This document shows positions 25,030-37,150 of a DNA stretch of 64,000 nt, in pieces. The stretch lies in assembly GCA_963978545.1 (NCBI GenBank), contig OZ021722.1, positions 10,755,401-10,819,400 of the forward strand, in the 5' to 3' direction. The stretch comes from Linyphia triangularis. Lineage: Eukaryota; Arthropoda; Arachnida; Araneae; Linyphiidae. The notes beneath the pieces were generated by a model. It had not been told where the DNA came from. It did not search any database and saw only the letters and a program-made list of their open reading frames with translations. Position 1 is the first letter of the stretch; each line of letters starts with the position of its first letter. The position numbers were made by a program, and so were the translations under genes.

Positions 25030-27100
25030 TGTTTCTACCCAGTTTTTCAAAACCATTCATGCCAGAATGGACCAAATACAGTTTATCCAAAGACCAACTT
25101 TTCAGAGCCTCATATAATAGTGTGGTGCACAGTGCTTATTCCATCAGACGCACTAATTTTTTTAATCAGCACGTATGAAAAATAACTTTAGATACACATT
25201 CAAAGTCATTTTATTTGTTCAAACAGTTAAATAATAATGGAACCAGAATATATATAAAAATATGACTAGATTAAAAAATATAACTAGATTAAACTGCGAA
25301 ATTTTATTAAAAAATTTATTGTTTATTAACGTCTAATATTCAAAGTGAGCAGTATGTTTCTGAAATTTTTTAATTATACTGTATTTGTGCATTTTTAGTG
25401 GCAACAAAAAAACTATTATTTTGAATTATATATTTTCTTTTATTAGTTTCATAAAATCATATTTCTAGAATTTTAAGAAACGAGATGATTTGAAAAGAAA
25501 AGCAGATTTGAACAAATTGAGGTAATATCACCAATTATTAGGTACAGCAAGGTTGTTCAGTAAATAATGTTTAATATTCTTTAAAGTTAACCATATTTTG
25601 ATCAATATGTTACAACTGGAGCTCTCAGTGTACCCACTTTGTAAATTGGTCAATGCAATTTTTTAAACATTTAATTGAAATGCATATCTACTTCTTAAGT
25701 ATGCATTGGTTGTGTTTATTACTATTTAAAATAAGTATTTTGATAGAACTTGGTTGTGATTTCGATTGTGGTACAGAAGTGTCTTGGGAACACCTTAGTC
25801 CGTGACAATTTCGAGAAAAATACAAATGAACATTTTTAATCTTGCAGAGGGCACATTAACGCATTCGTGTGGCTTATTTTAGTTGAAATTTCATTGCTTG
25901 GCGACACAATAAAAACAATTTCATTTCAGAAAAAAGTCCCTTGAACCTAAACGATTTATGTTGCGAGAATGAGGTTGAACCTTTCAAGATTTAATTTAAG
26001 AACAACAATTGATTGTGCTAAAAATAATTTCCAGTTTAAATTGTGGATTAAAATATTGTGATGCCAATTAACATAAAAACACAAGAGACATTTAATATTA
26101 CCATTACATTCAGATTCATTAATAATAGATTTTACAAAAATATCATTGATTAAATATACCTGTGTTATTCAGTCAGTACAGCGAAGATTATTTCCAATAC
26201 AGATCCCAACACATAAACAATCACGAGGACTTCACAAGGGCAAACTTTACATGGAACTCTACTTTCTAAAGTTTAGGTATATTGTTTAGTTTAAAATATA
26301 TATACCATTTGCATAGTAAAAACCATTGCTTTATGTATTTTATGATTACCTTGAATAAGATACAAGTCTCTACAAGTTTTCAAAAAAATTAAATTTTACC
26401 CAAGTACATGATTAAAAAGATATCTATTGTCTACCCAGGGGTCAGAAATGATAATAGTTTGTTCACCACTGCTTTAGAAAAACCACCAATTCCTATGCAT
26501 AAAGTTTTAGAATTAAAAAGTTTTTTCTATGATCATAATTAAAATGAGTCATCTAACTTTCATTATATTTGTGTTTCGTTAGCCATGTCTCAGCATTGGT
26601 TGGTTGCGTGGATTTTAATGGCACAAGCCAATATTGGCCAAGCTGCACCAAACATATTTTGTTTTACGAAACTATATAATTTTTAGCAGGACTTATTCAA
26701 AAAGAAATAAGTCAAATTAAGTATGTAAAACCAATGTCTTTCAAAAATGAAAACAAATTTGGATGTGGTTCGTCTGGCAGTAAATCCTTTAATGCTAAAT
26801 TAGTAGTACCGTCTAGGCATTGATTGGAGAAGATATATTCTATTTAACTTACTTGCTAAAGAATCTCTTTCCAATTTTCTTTTCAGAAAATAACATATAA
26901 TAGCATGTTGATGGTAAAAATGAAATCATCATGATCACGTGTACAGAAGTATGGTATATCGCAGTTACGGTTAAATAAATTCGTATTCTAGGCGATTTAA
27001 GAAAGTAAATACTACCACATTTGGCGTTTTATGTCAACTCCAACTAAACTGTGTTGCCAAGTAAGAAAATGGTGATGTTGTGCCAAATCTGGTACTTTCT
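25030..27100. other. AT-rich sequence without recognisable genes
   Basis: No frame of 60 codons or more and no repeat structure were evident over two kilobases. This is the longest featureless block in the window. Confidence 0.55.
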
Positions 27101-27129
27101 GTGCCAAACATATTATGACATCATTTTAG

Positions 27130-27200
27130 ACCAATCATAGTGAGGTGCCGGTTGTCCCGTTAGTCAGTCGTGTTTCAGACCGAAGAAGGGTAGGGCGGTG
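27130..27200. repeat. Inverted paralogue of the 12.4-kb segment
   Basis: GGTGCCGGTTGTCCCGTTAG followed by CAGTCGTGTTTCAGACC matches the minus strand of 12430-12490. The sequence on to about 27340 is GC-richer and holds a local repeat (GGGACTGAAATGTTTATTAG at 27229 and 27250). Confidence 0.45.
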
Positions 27201-27584
27201 ATCTTGTATGAGAAGGGAACATGGGACTGAAATGTTTATTAGGGGATTAAGGGACTGAAATGTTTATTAGTTCTTTTGGGAGAGATAGCAATTCTCAGAC
27301 CGAAACGAGAGCAATGCTCAACGAGAATAAAAGGGTGCGACTGATGGATGACTAGGTCTGTCTCTACGGCTGGTATGGGATATCAGATTTCTAAACACAG
27401 CTGTGCCTGACAGAGAACTAATTAAGGGTATGAAACATGGCTCAACTTTCAAGTACACTACAATACTGGTCAGTGGTCACTACATTTAAATTTTACGTGG
27501 TATAGTGTTGTTACCATTTTCTTAATTTCATTTATTTGAGAAAAAAAAAAAAATTAAAAAAAAAAAATTTAAAAAAAAAAAAAA

Positions 27585-28075
27585 AATGGCTAGTTTGGAG
27601 TTATTTTTGGCGCTAATTCCTAAGGAAAAAAAAATCGCAAAAATGTCGAATTTGGCGATGTACTTTTCAATAATTCTTACATTATCCGTTTCTTGTTAGT
27701 GAAGAGGAGTGACAAAGGAGAAAAACGGTTATTGACTTGTGATACTCAAGGGAAGAGAGCTCTGTGTTAAAGACATTCGTTTTTCAACTTTTATGCCTTT
27801 ATAGCATTTTTACGGAAATTTAAGAGGAAAGGTTGTTTAGAACATCTCTAGAGGTATTACCATGGAGATTTTGATCAAAATCGTTAGAACCGTTTTTTAA
27901 CGTTTGCTGAAAAAACTGATTTTTTCATATTTTCCTGTTTAGCGCCTGAGCAATATTGATGGAAACGTTAGTGACAGGTCCATGGCGACCACCAAACTGT
28001 GAACCAAATTTGAACATCGTCATTTCGTTCAGGAGTTTTGCTGACTACGTACACACAGACTGATAATTTTTCTAA
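27585..28075 (+). repeat. Dispersed repeat family A, copy 2
   Basis: This is the paralogue of 10750-11405 without the SINE. Its 5' side is preceded by a long interrupted A tract (27540-27585). The 3' side runs into GACTACGTACACACAGACTG and then another long A tract at 28122-28151. Confidence 0.6.
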
Positions 28076-28309
28076 ATCACACTTTTGATGTCAGAATGTT
28101 CCAAAAACGTGGATAAATGCAAGGAAAAAAAAAAAAAAAAAAAAAAAAAAAACGATTTTTTTTTTTAGAGGAATACATTAAATTCATTACCTTATGTTAA
28201 CATATGGCGAATTGTTATTTAAGAGAGTCGCAAAAAATATTCGTTTTTAGTTTAATATATATATAAAAAAAGTTTTCGTCTTTTTAAATTTTCTCAAAGT
28301 TCACTTTTT

Positions 28310-29454
28310 CGAAAATTTTTACAACTTTGGTAATGAAGAGGTCTTATATGCCTCTATATGTGCTTCACATTGCAAGGCCTTATAAGTTTAAAAAATTTGC
28401 TCAGTGGGCATTTTCCCCCCAACTAAATACAACATTTTTGATTTTCTAAGAGAGAAGTTAGTAAAAGTCGTGTGTCGAAAATTTGTGAGTGAAACATGTA
28501 GGGTAACATAGCCTCATAAAATAATATTTTGGAGCAATATCTTTTTCGGTAATTTTTTAAAATTTATTTTTTCAACTTAAAAAAAAAGTTTTTAAACTTT
28601 CTCTCAAAAAATTTTGTTTTTAAAAATGTAACAATTTGAATGAGGTGGTCTTATATAACTTTGTATGCGTCCAAAATTGAAGATCCTGATAAGTTAACTT
28701 TTTGATTTAAAAATCGCTCAAGGTACATTTTCCCCCCAACCAAATTCAACTTTTCTGATTTTTTCCAAGAGAAGTTACTATCGTAGAATTTTGAATTTTT
28801 TTGAGAAGTAGCGTACTGTAATAAAACTTAAGGTCGAAATTAAAGGATCCTTGAGCAATTAGAATCTTTCAAATATTTTTTTTTTTTAAATATTATAACT
28901 TTGGCAATGAAAAGGTCTTATATGTGTCTACACGTGCGTGAAATTGAAAGACCTTATAAATTTACTTTTTGACTAAAAATTTACTCGATGGTCATTTTTT
29001 TCACAACCAAATTCAACATTTCAACATTTATGATTTTTCACAAGATAAGTTATTGTCGTAGAAAGTTGTAAAATTCTGAGTGAATTACGGTAGTGTAACC
29101 TCAGGTTTAAAGAATCCTCTGACAATTAACTAATTTTTGGTAATTAATTAAAAATATTTTGTTAGAACAATAATAAGATTTTTTTCTTTTATCCTTGAGA
29201 ATTTTCCTGAATAGTGAGTTGAACTTGTTGTTGGTCTTATAATTTGTATTTGTATTTCTTAAAGTTCACATTTTCGAAAAATATTCTAATTACATAAATG
29301 AACAGTCCTTATATACATGCCTGAAATTGCATGATTCTGTCATGTTTACTTTTTGATTGGAATTTCGTTCAAAAAGCATTTATTGTTCAAAAAAAAAATA
29401 ATCAAGTTTTGAATTTTTATACAAAAAGTGATCACCGTAGAATGTTGAGGGGTT
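28310..29454 (+). repeat. Diverged tandem repeat, four ~300-bp units
   Basis: Each unit has the order: AACTTTGG-AATGA-AGGTCTTATAT, then a TGAAATTG-AAG-CCTTATAA block, TTTACTTTTTGA, a run of T and C before CAACCAAATTCAAC, GATTTTT, AAGTTA-T-TCGTAGAA. Units start near 28318, 28621, 28890 and 29280, with a period of about 270-390 bp and strong divergence. The array stops exactly at a GC-rich hairpin. Confidence 0.7.
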
Positions 29455-29489
29455 GGCGAGCGTTAGCGAGCAGGGGGCGAAGCCCCCTA
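29455..29489 (+). repeat. GC-rich double hairpin at repeat terminus
   Basis: GGCGAGCGTTAGCGAGC is followed directly by AGGGGGCGAAGCCCCCT. The second part is a 7-bp perfect stem (AGGGGGC/GCCCCCT) with a GAA loop. The segment contrasts sharply with its AT-rich surroundings and sits at the end of the tandem array. It could be the structured terminus of a Helitron-like or other rolling-circle or self-priming element. No CTRR end was found immediately after it, so this is uncertain. Confidence 0.6.
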
Positions 29490-29645
29490 TTAATAATTTA
29501 ATATTCGTAATATATAGTATAATATTAGTAATAATAATTTAATATTCGTAATATACTGAAGAAGCATATTACGAATATACTGAAGTGCATACTGAAGAAG
29601 TAATATTAGTAATAATAATTAGTAATATATATATATATATATTCA
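29490..29645 (+). repeat. Short AT tandem repeats
   Basis: TTAATATTCGTAATATA and AATATTAGTAATAATAATT alternate with ATACTGAAG words, ending in an (AT)n run at 29620-29642. A low-complexity minisatellite. Confidence 0.7.
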
Positions 29646-29674
29646 GTTAGATATATGTCTTATTTTTAAATCCT

Positions 29675-29900
29675 GTATATTAACTTCAATTTTGTGTGTG
29701 TGTGTGTTTGGGTGGATAGCTGGGTATGTCGATGACGGGTAAATCTGTGGAGGCCTAACAAACCCTCTTTCCGTCATCCGATCTGGCTGAAACTTGGCAG
29801 ATGGATTCGACGTCGATGATAATTCATTCTATCAGATTTTGGGGGGTTGTCACTGTTACTAAATGGCTACTTTTACGGAATAAAAACCAACTTGCCGTCA
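29675..29900 (+). repeat. Dispersed repeat family B, copy 2
   Basis: TATATTAACTTCAATTTTGT is followed by a (TG)n run, GTCGATGACGGGTAAATCTG, GGAGGCCTAACAAACC, CCGTCATCC and GGCTGAAACTTGGCAGATGG, parallel to 22620-22730. Confidence 0.65.
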
Positions 29901-30275
29901 TCTAGTCGCACTGAAATAACATTTAACCTAACATTGAAGAAACTCTTTCCTGTAGCAAAATTGTTTTAATAAATAAACAATAAAATTGCTTTAATCAGAA
30001 AAAATTAAAAATATTTGGATGTGTACACATAAATTCACATTTATTTTTAATAAATAAATTTTGAATAATAGTTTGCCGCATATGTTGCTGATAGAGATTT
30101 TTGGAATATTTTAAATTGGATGCAAACACTAAGCACACGCTGACAACAGAAACAGCGCTATGTAAATGAACATAGAAATTAGCGATCCATATAAAGGATT
30201 CATATTAAAAAAATTTGTTTTTAATGGGTCATATTACTTTCAATAATACCGTCTATTGTCTTAAGAATTTTTAAG

Positions 30276-30545
30276 AAACTACGCATACTTTTGGGTCTTT
30301 TCTGCATACTGAAGAAGTTGCAACACGGCGGTTACACTAATAAGAAATATCTGATGCCGCCAAAAATTTTTACTTTTAATTAGATGTATGTCTTCTTTTT
30401 TTGTACAATTACACCATGGATTGACGCTATTTCACTCGTATTCCTTACTAATTATTCCAAAAAAAAAAACTACACTTACTTTTGGGTCTTTTCTCCTTAC
30501 TGATGAAGATGTAACCCAGCGGTTATACTCATAATGAATATTTTG
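30276..30545 (+). repeat. Two-copy ~190-bp direct repeat
   Basis: ACTTTTGGGTCTTTTCTGCA at 30288 recurs as ACTTTTGGGTCTTTTCTCCT near 30478. Both are followed by TACTGA-GAAG, GTAACCCAGCGGTTA-style words and ACTCATAATGAATAT-style words. No coding sequence. Confidence 0.6.
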
Positions 30546-31094
30546 CTTTTCATAGCCTCTGGCTGAAGCAAATACCGGAATCAATACCATCGGTTACTCG
30601 GTGAACCTGACCCACCTACTTACAACTCAAATCTTTCGCACTCCGAAGACCAATAACACTACGCAAATGGGGAAAGTCTGAAAAACTGTCGTTATAGTAA
30701 AATGCCCATAATTAATGCTTCCGGGCTCAGATTTCCAGCAAATATGTACCAAATAAAAGGGTTATAAATCTTAACCTTATCAACTAGAAACACATTCTAT
30801 TTAAATAACTTTTTGATAGTAATAACATAAGAAATACTTTTATTTACTTGATTTGATTTCTTATTAAATCACAAATATATTACTTTTACAAACAATTTCA
30901 CCGAAATCACTAAATTTATTGCTTTATATCAAATTTTTTAACATGCATGTCAAAAACTACTCTCACCAACTTTGATATTTAAAAATAGAAGCAGTTTGAT
31001 GCAATTTATAACTAGAAAAAGATAATGATACCACACAAAAGAAAATTAGTTTTCAATCGATTTTTTCATAATTATTTCAATTGGACACCAAGCA

Positions 31095-31580
31095 GAGCTA
31101 CCGACAGGATTTTTGGGCCACTATGCAAGTGTACATCGGGCCCCCTTACCTCCCCCCTCCCCTTCTCCTCGCCCATATACACATACTGTCGTCCATACTA
31201 AAAATATAATATCTCCACAGTTATTGGTTTTGAAATAGGGTGGTTTTTGTAAATAGAGAAGCGTGTATAACAGGTGTCAATAGACGGCGGCTCCGGAGCC
31301 ACAAGCAGTTCATCTGATGGATATTTGAAGCTTTTAAAGTTCTAACTAATTATACCTAAGAATAAACGGAAGTAATAATATACTATAAAAAATGTAAAAA
31401 AGTTCATAGTTAAAATTTCTTATTTCGGCTCTTTAAATGTATTGTGATTCTGATTATTGAATGTTTGAGCCTTAGCGCAGAAATGTGTGCTGTCCCCTGG
31501 AAGGGCCGATGATAAGGGGGGGGGGGACAAAACAGTGCACACTATAGGGGCCCGCCTTTCTAAGAAGGGCCCGCGATTTC
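31095..31580. mobile_element. Possible decayed hAT-like element (GGGCCC arms)
   Basis: Near 31110-31145 the sequence reads GGGCCACTATGCAAGTGTAC then GGGCCCCC. Near 31530-31570 it reads GTGCACACTATAGGGGCCCG then GGGCCCGCG. These behave as loosely inverted arms of a non-autonomous DNA element. An 11-base G run lies at 31516-31526. Boundaries and target-site duplication were not resolved. Confidence 0.35.
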
Positions 31581-31629
31581 TTGTTAACATAATCTTGAAA
31601 ATAAGAATTTTACTAACCATTTTTTAAAA

Positions 31630-32390
31630 TTTATCGATTTTATAACAAACAAAAAGACAAAAGATATCGAAAATTCTTTTGCAAACGACTCTTAAAACCT
31701 GTCTTTTATTTTTTTATTTTTTATTATTAAACACCGTCCCAGGAACGCAAACCATAAGTGGAGGAAGGGACCCTGGGAATGAGAAGGGGAAATTGGTCAA
31801 GAGAACCTTTAACCACCAACAGTTTGTGTTGCCAAGGCAACTTTCTATATTAGCCATATGTATGCGTCTGATGGATATTTGCTCTATAAGAATGAGAACT
31901 ACCCGATATTTAGTTTGTGTTGTCATTTTGAAGCTCAGTAATAATCTTTTTTGTTTGGAGCGAACAGAGCCCCTAACAAGCTCCGACCTCAAAGGTAAAC
32001 ATCAATGTTTATAGAAGAAACTTAATTGTAGTCAAAATAATAATAATAATAATAAATATAGTGTTATTTCGTAGACAAAGGTTTAGTATCAAGTAAGAAT
32101 TAATCTTCAAAGCACTCTTGAGCTCGTGCCCTATAGATATTTTTGAAGGGTCCAGGCCATTTGAAAAACCGTGTTTATTCTTAAACGTGAAACTTCACAC
32201 AAAAGTTTTTTTTTGTCATTTCATAGACGAACGTTCACCTAAGCAAAGAAGAATTAAATCTCAAGCATTGACCTTAGAAAAGGGCCCGTCGATAGTTGTC
32301 CCAACTGAATATCATATTTGCATCAAAATCATAAATACACTAAAAACGAGCACCGTGTATCAATTTTAAATTGAATGTTTCTCTTATGTA
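31630..32390. other. Sequence without recognisable genes
   Basis: Frames at 31679-32014 (plus) and 31714-31992 (minus) overlap each other and show no recognisable domain. A short (ATA)n microsatellite lies at 32037-32055. Confidence 0.45.
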
Positions 32391-32512
32391 CACTGTTAAA
32401 AATTTGGTTCCACCCTGCACCAAAATTTGGTGCCCATTTAGCTGCCACCAACATTTGGTGCTTAGTTTCACGAAATAATGGTGCTACCTCGGACACCATA
32501 TTATGGTGATAG

Positions 32513-32696
32513 GTTGCACCAAAATTCGCGTTTTCGCTACACCACTTTATGGTACATGGTTGCACCAAGATTCCCGTTTTCGCTACCCCATTTTATGGTG
32601 CATGGTTGCACCAAAATTAGTGTTTTCGCTACTCCATTTTATGGTGAAACGTTGAACCAATATTTGCGTTTTTGTTATACCATTTTATGGTGATAG
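32513..32696 (+). repeat. 46-bp tandem repeat, four units
   Basis: GTTGCACCA recurs at 32513, 32559, 32605 and 32651 (last unit GTTGAACCA), a period of exactly 46. Each unit also carries CGTTTTCGCTACNCC and TTTATGGTG. It lies just inside the left end of the CACTG element and may be an expanded transposase-binding site. Confidence 0.9.
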
Positions 32697-32699
32697 TTT

Positions 32700-33725
32700 A
32701 AACCCCCTTTTATATTTTTTGTACCGCATTTTGAAGTTAAGGATGAATCAATATTTATGATTTCTGTCCTCAACTTAAAGGTGCATTAAATGTTGAATAA
32801 TGCGTTTTCCCCCCTCCCCCCCCTGCTTGTTATAGCTGTGGATAGAATATATATTTTTAAATTAAATATTGTTTGTATTAAATAATTTTTTTTGTTTTAA
32901 ATTATTACTTTTTCATATATTATATAGTTTTATAAATAATATTTTGTATATAAATTATTTTAATGTATTATAAATAAAAAATAGTTATCATTTCAACATT
33001 CAATGAGGATATAACTGCATGGGTTCTTCAGCTAGGGCAATGAAGTAGTATAATCATGCATTAATTAAAAATATATCCATTTGGAAACAACCAATATTAA
33101 AGTAATTTTTTTTTTCAACAAATAAAATATCCACATATTAAGTAGAAAATATAATTAAAAAAAATTCTATTTCTAATAAGCATTACTATTTATTTAAAAA
33201 CTGAATACCTTTATTTATTGTTACCAACAATAACACTTTTAAATAATTAAAATTATGATCAGATCAACAATTCTCATATTTTAGCAAACTATTTTTATAG
33301 CCCTGTATATTTCACACAGAATACTTGAACAGGAAAACATTGTTTACTTATTTAATCAGATCTCAAATGCAATAAAAATGAGTCACATGACACCCTCAAT
33401 TTCATATATATATTCAAATTTAAATAGCAGCTTCACATTATAAATGAAAATACAAAATCAAAATATTTTATTAATTGCTCATTACAAAAAAGCAAACTGA
33501 ACAGATGTAATTACAAAACATTTTATGAATAACAATACAGTTGGTAAAATTAGCATCCCACTTTCTACACCGCAACTTGTGTTAAGGAAACCACAGCTTC
33601 AGAATACCATTATATTTTGCCCTGTTGGACATGTGTATCTAAATTATACTATCAAACAAATTCTGTTTAAATATATTTGTAAAAAAGTAACATATTATAA
33701 ACATACATTTTTAATACAGAAGAGA
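32700..33725. other. AT-rich interior of the CACTG element
   Basis: No recognisable genes. The frame at 33525-33842 runs into the next MITE and is not credible. Confidence 0.45.
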
Positions 33726-33949
33726 CAGTACTTTTCCCTTAAAGGGTGCTATTGGCAAAAAATATCCAAGTACAGTACGGATTCTGCGTTAAGAACTGTT
33801 TACGTAAAACCAAGCCAAATCATGGCAACCATAGGCAGTTAACTTATTAAAAAATGGCAGCTGCTGCCATTTATTGGCAAAAATTATCTTGGCGCAGAAT
33901 TCGTACCACACTTGGATTTTGCCAATGGCCTCCTTTAACGGAAAAGTAC
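33726..33949. mobile_element. MITE family M, copy 2
   Basis: The left arm CAGTACTTTTCCCTTAAAGG continues with ATTGGCAAAA, ATCCAAGTA and ACGGATTCTGCG. The right arm is its inverse (CGCAGAATTCGTACC, TTGGATTTTGCCAAT, CCTTTAACGGAAAAGTACTG). Arms are about 65 bp around a short centre containing GGCAGCTGCTGCC. It is related to 22301-22460. Confidence 0.8.
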
Positions 33950-34884
33950 TGAAGAGGCTTTTTAAAACATTTAGTTGATTAAAAGTCTGTAACTGAGCAC
34001 TAAATCAACTTATTACTTTGGAGATTATATTTTTTTATCATATTACAGCAACCTTTCATTATGCAATGGTATCATGTAGCTTAAAATAGAATATATTTTT
34101 AAAAAAATTATTTAAAGTCACCTTCAGAGGAAGTCATTTTACTGTTATTTGTACTAAATGCAAGTTTTTCATGTTGAAATAGGGGAATTCTTAATAAAGA
34201 ATAATTAAAAAAAGCTGAGGGACAACCAATAATACCACAAACATACCGAAAAAGATAGCTCATGTTTATGTTTATTACGAGCAGGGTAGAAATGAAACTT
34301 TTGAAAGTCTACTTTATTTAGCACACAAAAACATTGTTTTTAATCAGGGTTCCCACACTTTTCATACAATAAGAAGCTATTAAACACCTTTAATATTTTT
34401 CATAAGAACTAACCTTAACTTGCATACATGAATTAAAAATCAAACCTGAACAAGATTTTGTATGATAATTAGCATAAACTATCTTATTTAAAAATAAACA
34501 ACACATTTGAAACCATTAATACCACAAACATATCGAAAATGAGTCAAATCTAGTTAGCTGTAATAAATAAGCTGGAATTTTAAATTACTATTAGAGAAAA
34601 ATAAGAATTATTAAAGGTTTTTATAAATGAAAACTAAAAGTAAGGATTTCTTAAAGAGCAAGACCTAGTAGAAACATTGTTTATACATAAATTAAATATA
34701 AAACATGTACTAGATTATTTAAGGTTTTTTTAGAATAAAACTTGTAATAAGTTCTAGTCTTCTTGAACGGAGCATCAGGTTACTTATCCAGATCATATAC
34801 GAACCACGTTCTGGTGCAGCATAGTCTTCAATTGTGTACTCATTTGACTTAGATCCATTCCTGCTGCTACAATGATAGGTTATC

Positions 34885-35745
34885 AAAATTTAATGGACTT
34901 TGAACGTGGCATTATAGTCAACGCATGAAAGATGGACATAGTATCTCCGAGGTGGTAAATAAACCGTGTATCTATTACCCGGTAAAACATCAAATCTCAG
35001 AGAAATCGATGCGGTTAGGAAAATACCTTGAAAGACAGGGACCATCAACAACTAAGGAGAATCCTTAAACAAGATGGAAGTGCACCACTTCTACAAATTG
35101 CCACAAATTTCAATGCTGGGGCATCAACAAGTGTCAATGTGCAAACAGTTCAAAGAACCATCAATGATGTGAGGCGGAATCCCACACATGACGTTGTTGA
35201 CTACATGACACAAGGATTTACGATTCGCCTGGGCCCACCAATATCGCTATTGAACTGTTGATGACAAACTGTTGCCTGGTCTGATGAGTCTCCTTTACAA
35301 TTGTATTGGGCAGATGGACAAGCAGGGTTTGGAGACAACCTTATGAATCCAAGGATCCTACATGTCTACAGGGAACTGTTTAACTTAGTGGAGCCTCTGC
35401 GATGATATGTGGTATATGCTGTTGGAGCGATATGTGACACCTGATTAGTCTAGAGACGACTCTGACAGGTATGTAAGCATCTTCTCCCATCACCTGCACT
35501 TATTCATGTCCATGGCGCATTCGGCTGGACTTGGGCAATTCTAGCAGGACAATGGGACACTCCACATGCCACGAGTAGCTACAAACTGGCTCCAGGGACA
35601 CTCTTTTGACTTTGGACATCTTCGTTGACCACCTAAACCCCCAGACAGGAATATTAGCATATCTGGGATGCCTTGCAACGTGATGATCAGAAGAGATCTC
35701 CACCACCTCGCACTCCTATGGATTTGTGAGCTGAGCTGAGCATCA
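34885..35745 (+). pseudogene. Tc1-like transposase, decayed
   Basis: Fragments appear in order in shifting frames. DFERGIIVN (first helix-turn-helix) lies near 34900 and RRILKQDGSAPLLQIA (second DNA-binding segment) near 35050. TVAWSDESPLQLYWADGQAG, containing the first catalytic Asp context, is near 35268. LETTLTGRYVS is near 35450, QDNGTLHMPRVATNWLQG (second Asp context, family QDNAxPH) near 35545, and PPKPPDRNI (family SPDxNxIE) near 35630. Several stops and frameshifts break it, and the catalytic Glu/Asp after SPDxN is not retained. Length matches a full Tc1 transposase of about 340 residues. It sits inside the CACTG element. Confidence 0.85.
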
Positions 35746-35968
35746 TCATCGGGAAACTGAAATATACAAAAGAGCATGATTAAGTCCCGAGTTTATTATT
35801 ATTTTTATTATGTATAAAATTGTGTTTACTTTACTGCAATTTCATTGAAATATCACTGGTCGCTCTACACAGAATAATTTTTTTTGTTATTTAATCGATA
35901 ACTATCCGAGACGATTTATTATTTATGCAATTTATTTCTCAATTAAACTCTTATAGTCCGAAGGAGGG

Positions 35969-36569
35969 CTGCATGTTAAGGTACTCCATCGGACATCATT
36001 ATAATTTTTTTTACAGAATGTGGAGAAAAGTTAGATTATGAGTCCACTGGTCTGCTGTGGCAAAAATGGCCGAAACTGGTCAAAAATCGATGTGGAATGA
36101 GTTGAACTAAATCCGATTGCCAAATAATGAGCATTCTTTTTTTTATTTTATAACCCTTAGTTCTTTAATTTTCAATTAAAGGCTGCAGACGGTTCAGATA
36201 TCAGGCGACGGCTTACTTGTATCTTTTAAAAATGAATCAAGTACACAATATATATTATGTCCCTAATGACGTAACTGATGTTGCCAATTAAGCTCACTTT
36301 TGAAATATGCTAGTTTTCTGACCCAGAAATCAGAAATCATTTGCCTCCTTCTTCATTGAAAATCAAAGTGCGTTGGCTGACCAGAAGAAAAAGTGAGTTA
36401 ATATACTAGCAAGTTACGACATATTTGGCAGTCGGATTTAGTTCAAGTCATTAAATGTAAATTTTCGACCAGTTTTGGCCATTTTTGCCACAGCAGACGA
36501 GGGGATTTACATTCTTCGCATTCTATAAAAAATACAGAATGATGTTCGATGATGTACCTCAACATGCAG
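35969..36569. mobile_element. Foldback MITE with ~170-bp arms
   Basis: CTGCATGTTAAGGTAC at the left is inverted at the right as GTACCTCAACATGCAG. The pairing continues through CTGCTGTGGCAAAAATGGCC (36053) against GGCCATTTTTGCCACAGCAG (36477) and TGAACTAAATCCGA against TCGGATTTAGTTCA. The loop of about 270 bp shows nothing recognisable. Confidence 0.85.
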
Positions 36570-36798
36570 TCGTCTCTTAGTCTATTAGCGATACAGGTAG
36601 AATTGAAATAAAGGATATATAAAAAGACAATAAACTACGCATGAAAAAAATACATTTAAAATAGCATTAATTGAAAATGTGTAATTTGAACTAAAGGGGC
36701 CTTAAACATTCTTTTTCAGAAAACATGTTTAGATGAAAATGCATTGAATTGTTCGAGAAATTGATTAAATTGAACTTTTGAATATTTTGTATGATTAA

Positions 36799-37016
36799 AC
36801 TTTCAACTGCAGTGGCATAAACTGTTACATAATTCATATGAGCGGCCTCTCAAACCATTCTTCCATAAGCGTGATTAAAAGTTGACGGAAAATTAATAAA
36901 ATATTATTTAAGTACTATTATTTATTTGAAAAGAGGAGGGACCATTGTTCACTTTCAAGGGTGGAAACATTTCATGAAAAATGACTCGGGTCGGAAACTG
37001 CATACAACAGTTAAAG
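36799..37016. mobile_element. piggyBac-related MITE
   Basis: TTAA at 36795-36798 precedes ACTTTCAACTGCAGTGGCAT. The right end CAACAGTTAAAGC is followed by TTATAA. The interior copies the ends of the 17.4-kb piggyBac element in order: GAGCGGCCTCTCAAACC, GATTAAAAGTTGACGG, GAGGGACCATTGTTCACTTT and GGAAACATTTCATGAAAAAT. It is about 218 bp, diverged and without coding capacity. Confidence 0.75.
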
Positions 37017-37150
37017 CTTATAAACTTTAGGATAATGCTAATAATTATTGAATAAAATAATTTTTTATTCATACATATGTCATTTATGTAGAAAGGGTGC
37101 AATATAAGTCAAAATTTATCATTTTGAGTAAAAAATCCGAGACTGCATGT
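37017..37150 (+). repeat. Dispersed repeat family D, copy 1
   Basis: GGATAATGCTAATAATTATT, ATTTTTTATTCATACATATG, AATTTATCATTTTGAGTAAA and TCCGAGACTGC run parallel to 61560-61690, which follows the same piggyBac-like right end (AGTTAAAG). Confidence 0.65.

Noticed and set aside
29455..29500. Definite Helitron 3' end
   Set aside because: A hairpin is present but no CTRR terminus at the usual distance and no Rep/helicase sequence nearby. Kept only as a possibility.
31679..32014. Overlapping 111-codon plus and 92-codon minus frames as a gene
   Set aside because: No recognisable domain, no repeat evidence of selection, and both strands open over the same bases.
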